Shown here one piece after another: positions 1 to 5,848 of a DNA stretch of 7,561 nt. A program made the translations under genes and the position numbers. How positions within the stretch are numbered: the stretch's first letter is position 1; every line of letters begins with the position of its first letter. The notes beneath the pieces were generated by a model. It was given only the letters and a program-made list of their open reading frames with translations, was not told where the DNA came from and searched no databases. The stretch lies in contig DATKQI010000129.1 in the NCBI GenBank assembly GCA_035532755.1, forward strand, positions 1 through 7,561, in the 5' to 3' direction. Source of the stretch: DATKQI01 sp035532755 (GTDB lineage: Bacteria; Pseudomonadota; Alphaproteobacteria; Acetobacterales; Acetobacteraceae).

Positions 1-96
1 GACCGCCGCCTGACGCCCATGCTCGGCCGCTGGGGCTGGCTTGCTTCCGGCCCGCTCTGCGGGTGTCTGGGGAGGCGGCTGCCGCGCCGCGTGTGA
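1..96 (+). CDS. Possible C-terminal fragment of an upstream gene (5' end outside window)
   Basis: Frame 1 is open from the first base to a TGA at 94-96 and encodes 31 residues ending in GRRLPRRV. The piece contains a hydrophobic, Trp/Gly-rich stretch (RWGWLASGPLCGCLG) followed by a basic end. That would suit the last membrane segment and cytoplasmic tail of a membrane protein, but it is too short to assign to a family. A 31-codon open stretch in GC-rich DNA can occur by chance, so this is a weak call. Seeing the bases left of the window would settle it. Confidence 0.28.
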   Translation, partial: DRRLTPMLGRWGWLASGPLCGCLGRRLPRRV

Positions 97-127
97 GGGG
101 ATAAGCCGAGCGTTCCACTCCATCTTT

Positions 128-210
128 CGTCATGCCGGCGCGGGGCGGCATCCAGGTTCGCCGCCCCGGAAGACCGGGAGCCCTGGACTCCGGCTTTCGC
201 CGGAGTGACG
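128..210. repeat. Palindromic dispersed intergenic repeat (REP/MITE-like, two hairpins)
   Basis: The element begins with cgtca (128-132) and ends with the reverse complement tgacg (206-210). Inside, tccagg (151-156) pairs with cctgga (182-187). The right half contains a perfect 7-bp stem, ctccggc/gccggag (188-194 and 199-205), with a 4-base loop that reads GAAA on the minus strand, a GNRA tetraloop in RNA. The left half holds a shorter stem, atgccg/cggcat (132-137 and 146-151). This layout matches the family of 'cgtcat-ccggcgaaagccgg-atccagg' palindromes scattered between genes in many proteobacterial genomes. It lies 30 bp past the stop of the minus-strand DUF1203 gene, so its RNA could form a 3' hairpin on that transcript. 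There is no T-tract, so a Rho-independent terminator is not supported. No second copy is visible in the window. Confidence 0.6.
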
Positions 211-240
211 GAGGTGGAATGGGGAGCGGCGCAGCCATTT

Positions 241-726
241 TCACACACGCTCCACCCGGCACAGCATGCAGCCCGGCTTCGCGGTGTGGATGTTCACGAA
301 CGCGGTGCGCGGGTCTTCCAGCGCGCGCGCCAGCGGGGCGTCGATCCCGTTGCCGTCTCCGGCGTGGCCGAGATCGTAGATGCACTGGTCGTTCTGATCA
401 TACGCGCGCACGGAGACCAGCCGGTTGCGCACGATCGGCGCGACCGTATTGATCTGCGCGAACGCCTCGCACGGCCCGGCGTGCACGAAGATCGGGCTCG
501 GCGTCCAGTAGATGCCTTGCGGCCGGGGCAGCAGGTAGGAGCCGAGCAGCAGCGCCTCGCCGTCCAGCGCATCGCGCAGGCAGTGCCGGCACGGCGCGCC
601 GGTGGCCCCGCTCCCATCCGCCTCCGCCACCATCCGGCGCAGGCGGTTGCCGCTGTCATCCACCCCGGTTCGGCCCCAGCGCTCCCCCACCTCGGCGGGG
701 ATCGGCATGCAACGGAAATCGGACAT
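241..726 (-). CDS. DUF1203 domain-containing protein
   Basis: This 161-aa soluble protein reads as a full-length DUF1203 family member; the family has no established function. Family-type blocks are visible in order: a PCRHCL motif at residues 45-50 followed by a DAxxGExxLLxSY-like segment, SPIFVHAGPC near 79-88, LVSVRAYD in the middle, and DPRTAFVNIHTAKPGC leading to CRVER at the end (His147, Cys153, Cys156). The two CxxC pairs (Cys46/Cys49 and Cys153/Cys156) could form a metal site, which is inference. No signal peptide or membrane segment is seen. I place the start at the ATG 726-724 rather than the in-frame GTG 735-733, because a GAGGAG Shine-Dalgarno occupies 740-735, overlaps the GTG, and sits 8 nt before the ATG. 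The gene is divergent from the sedolisin gene across a 266-bp gap and appears monocistronic. Confidence 0.85.
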   Translation of the reverse strand: MSDFRCMPIPAEVGERWGRTGVDDSGNRLRRMVAEADGSGATGAPCRHCLRDALDGEALLLGSYLLPRPQGIYWTPSPIFVHAGPCEAFAQINTVAPIVRNRLVSVRAYDQNDQCIYDLGHAGDGNGIDAPLARALEDPRTAFVNIHTAKPGCMLCRVERV

Positions 727-992
727 CGCGGGCACTCCTCATTCTGTTGCCTGAAAATGGCGCACGCCGCGCCCGCGCGCGATCCGTTTCTTGCGGTGGA
801 ATTCGGAAGCGGCTTTTCGCTCCGCCATCCGCTTCGTACCATCCGCCCGGCGCAGGAGAGCCGGCTACGCGCGGGCAGGCACTGCGTCCGTGCAGGATTT
901 TCGTTGCTAAAAAGTTTCAACACGCGGAAGTTGTTTCGGCAAAGGACATCTGCTCCAGGTAGAACCCGCACCCTCTCGTAAAGGAGACAGGA
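727..992. other. Divergent intergenic region between DUF1203 and sedolisin genes
   Basis: This 266-bp gap must hold the promoters of two divergent genes. Most of it is GC-rich with no convincing ORF. The stretch 897-945 is clearly more AT-rich than its surroundings and contains TGC-TAAAAA (905-913), an extended -10-like element, but no good -35 box lies at the right distance upstream. A clear ribosome binding site, AAAGGAG at 980-986, precedes the ATG at 993 with a 6-nt spacer. I see no operator palindrome or riboswitch-like structure. Confidence 0.35.
735..740 (-). promoter_or_regulatory. Shine-Dalgarno deciding the DUF1203 start
   Basis: The minus strand reads GAGGAG at 740-735 with 8 nt before the ATG at 726-724. 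It overlaps the alternative in-frame GTG (735-733), so that GTG cannot use it. This is why the protein is called as beginning MSDF, three residues shorter than the longest open frame. Confidence 0.7.
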
Positions 993-3773
993 ATGCCACC
1001 TTCAGGGGCCAATCCAGTCCGCCTGGATGGCAGCGAGCGCGTCCACGGGCCCGGCGCCAGGCGCATCGGGCCGGCCAGCCCGGGCGAGACTCTGCACGTC
1101 ATCATGATCCTGCGGCCGCGCCGGGATGCGCCGCCGCTGCCCGACATGGCGCATTGGGCCGGAACGCCGCCGAGAATGCGCAGCTTCCCGCCGCGCGACG
1201 ATGCGGGCGCCGGATACGGTGCCGCGGAAGAAGATGCCGACAAGATCGCCGCCTTCGCCAAAAGCAGCGGCCTGAAAATCGTCCGCTCCAACCTTGCCCG
1301 GCGCACGGTCGAAGTGTCGGGCACGGTCGCGCAGATCGATCACGCGTTCGGGGTCACGCTCGGAATGTACGAGTCCCCGACGGAAACCTATCGCGGGCAT
1401 GACGGGCCCGTGCACCTGCCGCGCGGTGTGGTCGATGTCGTGCAGGCCGTGTTCGGTCTGGACAACCGGCGGATGGCCTTCAGATCCGGCGGGGGCCCGC
1501 TGACACTCGGCCCCCTTACGCCGCCCGAGGTGGCGAAACTGTACGGCTTTCCGGCGGTCCCGGCCGGCATCGCCGGCCAGACGGTCGGCATATTCGAATT
1601 CGGCGGGGGCTACGTCGTCGATGCCGGCGGCAACGCGACGGATGTTGATGCCTTCTTTGCCGATCTGCATCCGCCGCTGCCGAAACCCAGGCTGTTCAGC
1701 CCGCCCGTGTCGATACTTGGGGGCACCAACACCGTCCTCGGCAGCATCGGGCACGTCAATCAGGACGATGCCGAGGTTGCCCTCGATATCGATGTCTCGG
1801 GGTCTGTCGCCGTCGGCGCGACCATCGCCGTGTACTTCTCGGTCTTTACCGAATCCGGCTGGATCTCGGCGATCACCACGGCCGTGCTTCCGGCCGCCGG
1901 GCAGCCATCGCCTTCGGTCATCTCCATCAGCTGGGGCGCTGACGAGGAATTCTGGAGCGCGAGCCAGCTGCAGGCGATGAGCGGCTTCTTCCAGATCGCG
2001 GCGGCCATGGGCGTCACGGTGCTGGCCGCCACCGGCGACAGTGGCTCCATGGGCGGGTCGGGCGCACCCGATGGACGCGCCCATGTCACCTATCCGGCCA
2101 TCGACCCCTGGGTCACCGCGGTTGGCGGAACGACGATCGGCAACGTCTCGGGATCGGCGTTTGACGAAGTGACATGGAACGACAACGGAGTCACGGCGGG
2201 CGGCATCAGTACCGCCACCGACGCTCTGGGCAATCTGGTCTTCCCCTTGCCCGCGTGGCAGATCGGCATCGGCGTTCCGCCATCGATCAACGACGGGAAA
2301 ACCCGCGGCCGCGGGATCCCGGACATCGCGGGATACGCCAACGGATACCATATAAGACTGTATGGCGCGAGTGCGGGGCTCTGGTGGGGAACCAGCGAGT
2401 CGGCCCCGCTCTATGCCGGGCTGGTCGCGGTGCTGAACGCGAGGCTCGGCTTCAACCTCGGCTACCTCAACCCGACGCTGTACGAGCTGGCGCAAGACCC
2501 CGGCTTCAGCATCTTCAACGATATCGACGACGATGCGAGCAACGCGTTCACCTTCACGCTGCCGCCGCCCAGCCCGCCGACGAAGATCACTTCACCCGGC
2601 TACAAGTCCGTCAAGGGCTGGGATGCCTGCACGGGCTGGGGCAGCATCAGGGGCGGGCGGCTGTTCGCGGCCCTTGCGTCGCAGCCGATCGTCGCAACCG
2701 CCATCGCCGGCGGCGGGAAGTTCGGCGATGCCTGCCTGTCGTCGTTTGTCGACGAACCGCTGACGATCAACAACAGCGGCTTCGGCCTGCTGGCCATTTC
2801 CGACATCACATCGTCGTCGTCCGATTTCCTGGTGCCCGATGTCAGCGCCTATCCGCTTCTCGTCAGCGTCGGCGGCTCCATCGACGTGGCCATCCGCTTC
2901 CGGCCCGTCAGCGCCGGTTCGAAATCCGGCACGATCAAGCTGGTCAGCAACGATCCGGCCAGCCCGCACCACATCGCCGTGTCCGGCGATGCGGTGATGC
3001 CGCGGCTGGACCTCGCCGTCGCCGATGCCGGCGATTTCGGGCCAGCCTGTGTCGGCGCCTTCGTGGACAGGCCGCTGATCCTGGGCAACGGCGGGAAATG
3101 CACGCTCTCGATCACCGACGTGTCGTCCTCCTCGGGCGAATTCCACGTGCCGGAGGTTCTGTCCTACCCGCTGGCCATCGCGCCGGGGAATGCGCTGCCG
3201 CTGCCCATCCGGTTCGCGCCGACCGGCTTCGGCGCCAAATCCGCGATCCTGACGGTGGCGAGCAACGATCCGGCCGGCCCGCGCACGATCCACGTCACCG
3301 GCCACGCACCTTCCGGCAAGCTGGCCGTCACCGGTTCCACCATTTTCGGTGGCGTGAAGTGCTGCACGCGCGAGCAGCGCATCGTGTCGCTGTGCAATAC
3401 CGGCGCCTGCGACCTGGAGATCGGCGAGGTGGCGCTGCGGCACCGGCACCGGGCGTTCCGCCTGATCAACAACCCGTTCCCGGCGACGCTGCGGCCAGGG
3501 TCCTGCCTGAACCTCGTCATTCAATATCGTGCCGTCGAGAAGGTGGCGCGGGCATGCGAGCTGGTGATCCACAGCAACGACCCGCAGGCGCCGGAGAAGT
3601 GCCTGGACGTGATCGCCCACACGATCTGGGAGCCCTGCGGCGAACGTTGTGGCGAACCCTGCGCCGAGCCGCGCAAGCCATGCTGCGAGGAGCGGCCGAA
3701 GGAGTGCTGCCGGGAGCAACGCGAGGAGTGCCGCGACGAAGGTGAAGCCGAGGAGGACGCTTGCACCTCGTAG
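993..3773 (+). CDS. S53 (sedolisin/kumamolisin-like) serine-carboxyl protease with three ASH-like repeats and Cys-rich tail
   Basis: A 926-aa modular endopeptidase, probably active at acidic pH like other sedolisins. Residues ~20-160 form the pro-kumamolisin activation domain: PGARRIGPA near the N-terminus, then HAFGVTLGMY and GPVHLPRGVVDVVQAVFGLDNR. The catalytic domain spans ~172-560. Its expected residues are present: Glu261 and Asp265 in AEVALDID, Asp349 in ATGDSGS and Ser468 in GTSESAP. The calcium site near its end is also kept (Asp510-Ile511, and Gly542/Asp544 in GWDACTG). Residues ~577-877 hold three repeats of about 105 residues, each ending in a strand with SNDP, like ASH/'choice-of-anchor D' beta-sandwiches. 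Residues 880-926 are a Cys/Glu/Arg-rich tail with 9 cysteines. There is no Sec or Tat signal peptide and no membrane segment, as in several kumamolisin-type sedolisins, so the export route is unclear. The ATG at 993 has AAAGGAG 6 nt upstream and its N-terminus aligns with known propeptides. The family and active-site calls are firm; substrate and location are not known. Confidence 0.93.
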   Translation: MPPSGANPVRLDGSERVHGPGARRIGPASPGETLHVIMILRPRRDAPPLPDMAHWAGTPPRMRSFPPRDDAGAGYGAAEEDADKIAAFAKSSGLKIVRSNLARRTVEVSGTVAQIDHAFGVTLGMYESPTETYRGHDGPVHLPRGVVDVVQAVFGLDNRRMAFRSGGGPLTLGPLTPPEVAKLYGFPAVPAGIAGQTVGIFEFGGGYVVDAGGNATDVDAFFADLHPPLPKPRLFSPPVSILGGTNTVLGSIGHVNQDDAEVALDIDVSGSVAVGATIAVYFSVFTESGWISAITTAVLPAAGQPSPSVISISWGADEEFWSASQLQAMSGFFQIAAAMGVTVLAATGDSGSMGGSGAPDGRAHVTYPAIDPWVTAVGGTTIGNVSGSAFDEVTWNDNGVTAGGISTATDALGNLVFPLPAWQIGIGVPPSINDGKTRGRGIPDIAGYANGYHIRLYGASAGLWWGTSESAPLYAGLVAVLNARLGFNLGYLNPTLYELAQDPGFSIFNDIDDDASNAFTFTLPPPSPPTKITSPGYKSVKGWDACTGWGSIRGGRLFAALASQPIVATAIAGGGKFGDACLSSFVDEPLTINNSGFGLLAISDITSSSSDFLVPDVSAYPLLVSVGGSIDVAIRFRPVSAGSKSGTIKLVSNDPASPHHIAVSGDAVMPRLDLAVADAGDFGPACVGAFVDRPLILGNGGKCTLSITDVSSSSGEFHVPEVLSYPLAIAPGNALPLPIRFAPTGFGAKSAILTVASNDPAGPRTIHVTGHAPSGKLAVTGSTIFGGVKCCTREQRIVSLCNTGACDLEIGEVALRHRHRAFRLINNPFPATLRPGSCLNLVIQYRAVEKVARACELVIHSNDPQAPEKCLDVIAHTIWEPCGERCGEPCAEPRKPCCEERPKECCREQREECRDEGEAEEDACTS
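2721..3623 (+). repeat. Three tandem ~105-residue ASH/choice-of-anchor-D-like repeats within the sedolisin gene
   Basis: The repeat units begin at residues 577, 682 and 785 of the protease, giving periods of 105 and 103 residues. Units 1 and 2 are plainly homologous: FGDAC/FGPAC, FVDEPLTI/FVDRPLIL, an SSSS stretch with VPDV or VPEV, RFRP or RFAP, then SNDPASP or SNDPAGP. Unit 3 is more diverged (FGGVKCC, LCNTGAC, HSNDPQAP) and carries seven cysteines, against one and two in units 1 and 2. The SNDP-then-strand ending is characteristic of bacterial ASH/HYDIN-like Ig-fold domains, which usually act as stalks or binding modules on exported proteins. Internal tandem duplication is the likely origin. 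Confidence 0.75.
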
Positions 3774-3782
3774 CCGGGCGCG

Positions 3783-5105
3783 TCATGCCGCCTTGTTGCC
3801 GGCCATCTCGTCCAGGCTTTCCCGCAGCGACTGCTCAAGGATGTCGATCGCCTGGTCGATCTCCTCCGTCGAGACCGTGAGCGGCGGGGCGATCCGCCAG
3901 ACGGACCCGCGCTCCGGCCGGCGGCGGATGTTCATGCTCAGCCCCTTCTCGAAGCATTTCGCCGTGGTGCGCCCGCCGAGTTCATGAGCGGCCTTGCGCG
4001 AGGCGCGATCCTGCACAAGCTCCACCCCGAGCAGCAGCCCCGCGCCGCGGATATCGCCGATCACCTCGTAGCGCTGCTGGAGTTCCTCGAAGCGGCCGCG
4101 CATGTAGGCGCCCACCGTGCGCGCCCGCTCCACCAGCTTCTCCTCCCGGATCACGCCCAGAACCGCGAGGCCCACCTCGGCCATCAGCGGGTCCGACACA
4201 TGGCTGGTGTAATAGCTGAAGCCCCGGGAATGGATCGTTTCCTCGATCTTCGCCGTGGTGATGGTCCCTGCCACGGGCAGGCCGCCGCCGAGCGTTTTCG
4301 AGACTGTCAGGATGTCGGGGATCACGCCGTGGAAATCCGCTCCGGTCTTTTCCCCGATCCGGCCGAACGCCGTCTGCGCCTCGTCGAAGATCAGCAGCAT
4401 CCCGCGATCGTCGGCGGCCTTGCGCAATCCCTGCATGAAGCATTTCGGCGGAACGAGCACGCCGCCGGCACTGATGATCGGCTCGATGATGATGGCCGCG
4501 CCCCGGCCGGTCGATTGCATGTCGAACATCTTCAGGCCGAGGTCGAGAACGGCGCGTGCGGCCTCGTCGTCGGTCGCGCCGGGAATATAGGGGCGGTAGG
4601 CGTTGGGCTCCGGAATCACGAAAACACCGGGCGCCGGAACGCCGTAGTTCTTGCGGTCGGAGGCGAAAGACACCGCACTCGCCCCGCCGGTCACGCCATG
4701 CCACGATCCGCCGACCGCGATCACCTCATGGCCCCCGGTGTACATCTTCGCCATCCGCAGCGCGATTTCGTTGCTCTCCGATCCGGTGTTCACGATGATG
4801 GATTTCTTCAGTGCGCCGGGCATCCAGTCCCGCGCCAGGGTTTGCGCAAGCTCCGCCACCACTTCGGGGATCATGCCGCTGAACATGTGGAAGGCCTTCT
4901 GCCCGGCCCGGTTCACGGCCTCCACGATCGCCGGATGGTTGTGGCCGATCGTGGCGCACATCTGCCCGGAGGTGAAATCGAGATACGCGCGCCCCGTGTC
5001 GTCCTTGACGATGGTTCCGCGGGCCTCGGTGAAGAGGTTCGGGAAGCTGTCCCCGCCGTATCGAACCAGGAATTCCGTGGCTGCGTCTCGCAGTTCCTGC
5101 CTCAT
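3783..5105 (-). CDS. Class III PLP-dependent enzyme, 2,2-dialkylglycine decarboxylase-like (aspartate aminotransferase family)
   Basis: A 440-aa cytoplasmic fold-type I PLP enzyme. Its whole length follows the pattern of Burkholderia 2,2-dialkylglycine decarboxylase (DgdA), which decarboxylates and transaminates 2-aminoisobutyrate, isovaline and similar amino acids with pyruvate as amino acceptor. Visible matches include LVRYGG (13-18), DFTSGQM (43-49), NTGSESNE (106-113), SWHG (134-137), DEAQT (241-245), SKTLGGGLP (269-277, PLP-binding Lys270) and WRIAPPLTVS (403-412). By position, Gln48, Trp135, Asp241, Gln244, Lys270 and Arg404 correspond to DgdA Gln52, Trp138, Asp243, Gln246, Lys272 and Arg406. 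From my memory of DgdA, three pocket positions differ: Ser54 is Cys50, Met141 is Val138 and Ser215 is Ala213. Substrate range may therefore differ, and a plain aminotransferase is possible. The ATG has GGAG 6 nt upstream. The 195-aa gene lies 25 bp upstream on the same strand, suggesting an operon. The stop is 9 bp from the convergent protease stop. Confidence 0.88.
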   Translation of the reverse strand: MRQELRDAATEFLVRYGGDSFPNLFTEARGTIVKDDTGRAYLDFTSGQMCATIGHNHPAIVEAVNRAGQKAFHMFSGMIPEVVAELAQTLARDWMPGALKKSIIVNTGSESNEIALRMAKMYTGGHEVIAVGGSWHGVTGGASAVSFASDRKNYGVPAPGVFVIPEPNAYRPYIPGATDDEAARAVLDLGLKMFDMQSTGRGAAIIIEPIISAGGVLVPPKCFMQGLRKAADDRGMLLIFDEAQTAFGRIGEKTGADFHGVIPDILTVSKTLGGGLPVAGTITTAKIEETIHSRGFSYYTSHVSDPLMAEVGLAVLGVIREEKLVERARTVGAYMRGRFEELQQRYEVIGDIRGAGLLLGVELVQDRASRKAAHELGGRTTAKCFEKGLSMNIRRRPERGSVWRIAPPLTVSTEEIDQAIDILEQSLRESLDEMAGNKAA

Positions 5106-5130
5106 GGTTCTCTCCGTCGGGGGTTCGCGC

Positions 5131-5718
5131 TTACTGGCGCAGCTTCGTGGAATGGACGTGCTTCATGCCGGCGATGGTGACGGCGGTGACGACCTGGAGG
5201 TTCTGGTTCTCGATGACCGTCACGCCGCCGCGGGGGGGCGTGATCTTGTGGTCGTTGGCGTGGGTGTTGGGGCCGGTGGTCTTGTCGCCATCAGCCCAGA
5301 CCTTGACCCACATCTCGCATTTGTCGTCCTTCTTGCGGAACTCGACATAGGCGGAACCGAGAATGCCGGCGCCCGAGAGGTCGTAGCCGCGGATCTTGCC
5401 GTTGTAGCCAAGGGCGGTGGCGAATGCGGTGAGCTCGCCGGTCCAGCTGGTCTTTCCGGGCGTCGTATAGCCGCGCACCTTGACGTAGGTGACGCCGTAG
5501 AGGCGGCTGCCGGCGCCGGTGCTGGCGTGGTTCTGGACATACTGGGCGAAGGCCTGGGCCCTGTCGGCCCATTTGTCGTCCGCGGAGCCGCCGTAGTTGT
5601 GATAGCCGAACAGGCCGGTGTCGGTGACGTAGACGATCGCCATGCAGCCCTGGACGCTCGGGAAGCCAAGCGTGGTCGTGTCGAAGCCGACTTCGCGTTC
5701 GTTCAGATAGATCGCCAT
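5131..5718 (-). CDS. Uncharacterised 195-aa protein with a possible CheD/CNF-like Gly-Cys…His motif
   Basis: I do not recognise a named family. The protein is soluble, without signal peptide or membrane segments, and looks like a mixed alpha/beta fold. The N-terminal part is suggestive: TLGFPSVQGC (16-25) is followed by a hydrophobic strand AIVYV and then GLFGYHNYGG, placing Cys25 and His40 fifteen residues apart. CNF1 uses Cys866 and His881 (also 15 apart), and CheD uses TLGLGSC followed by a His 17 on, so a deamidase-type papain-like fold is a reasonable hypothesis but unproven. The middle contains SRLYGVTYVKVRGY (~71-84) and KIRGYDLSG, and the C-terminal third is rich in beta-type sequence. 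The ATG at 5718 is preceded by a GGGAGG ribosome site. A candidate sigma-70 promoter lies at 5777-5806. The gene ends 25 bp before the PLP enzyme and was probably co-transcribed with it. It is highly likely to be a real gene. Confidence 0.8.
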   Translation of the reverse strand: MAIYLNEREVGFDTTTLGFPSVQGCMAIVYVTDTGLFGYHNYGGSADDKWADRAQAFAQYVQNHASTGAGSRLYGVTYVKVRGYTTPGKTSWTGELTAFATALGYNGKIRGYDLSGAGILGSAYVEFRKKDDKCEMWVKVWADGDKTTGPNTHANDHKITPPRGGVTVIENQNLQVVTAVTIAGMKHVHSTKLRQ

Positions 5719-5776
5719 GATGTTCCTCCCTGGGTGGGCGTTCGTGCGCCATTACGGTCCGGCAACCGGATTCGGC

Positions 5777-5806
5777 AGGTTAGGCATGGTTCCGGGCATT
5801 GTGCAA
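5777..5806 (-). promoter_or_regulatory. Candidate sigma-70 promoter for the 195-aa gene/PLP enzyme operon
   Basis: On the minus strand, TTGCAC (5806-5801) and TAACCT (5782-5777) are separated by 18 nt. The first differs from the consensus -35 only in its last positions; the second matches the -10 box in 3 of 6 positions. Transcription would begin near 5770, giving a leader of about 50 nt before the ATG at 5718. The spacing is slightly long and the -10 is weak, so this is tentative. Confidence 0.33.
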
Positions 5807-5830
5807 AGATGTGCGCCTTGCGCCCTGGCC

Positions 5831-5837
5831 GGTGGAG
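5831..5837 (+). promoter_or_regulatory. Ribosome binding site supporting the GTG start of the EamA transporter
   Basis: GGTGGAG at 5831-5837 sits 11 nt before the GTG at 5849-5851. The spacing is a little long, but it is the best Shine-Dalgarno in this stretch. The frame stays open further left: an ATG at 5717 overlaps the divergent gene's start, and an ATG at 5786 lies within the candidate divergent promoter with no good ribosome site. Confidence 0.45.
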
Positions 5838-5848
5838 AAAGCGCCGTC

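Noticed and set aside
747..962. Small 71-codon open frame in the DUF1203-sedolisin gap
   Set aside because: Basic, compositionally biased translation, no ribosome site, and it overlaps the region expected to hold two divergent promoters.
205..981. Plus-strand open frame of 258 codons across the DUF1203 gene
   Set aside because: It is antisense to a protein with strong DUF1203 motifs and has no ribosome site or domain of its own.
1002..2495. Minus-strand open frame of 497 codons opposite the sedolisin gene
   Set aside because: The plus strand here contains the full set of S53 motifs; the antisense product is Arg/Asp/Gly-rich and lacks recognisable domains.
2174..3745. Plus-strand +1 frame of 523 codons inside the sedolisin gene
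   Set aside because: An Arg/Gln-rich alternative frame of a GC-rich gene with no motif. The main frame remains open with continuous domain structure, so this is not a frameshifted second gene.
3620..3773. Possible frameshift artefact creating the Cys-rich tail of the sedolisin
   Set aside because: The tail continues the frame and the Cys enrichment already present in the third repeat. It has a patterned Cys-pair composition, not the Arg/Ala/Gly bias of shadow frames, and it ends 9 bp from the neighbour's stop, as expected for a genuine gene end.
5717..5848. Longer N-terminus for the EamA transporter starting at ATG 5717
   Set aside because: That ATG overlaps the start codon of the divergent 195-aa gene, leaves no room for promoters, and adds a polar Pro-rich segment unlike DMT transporters.
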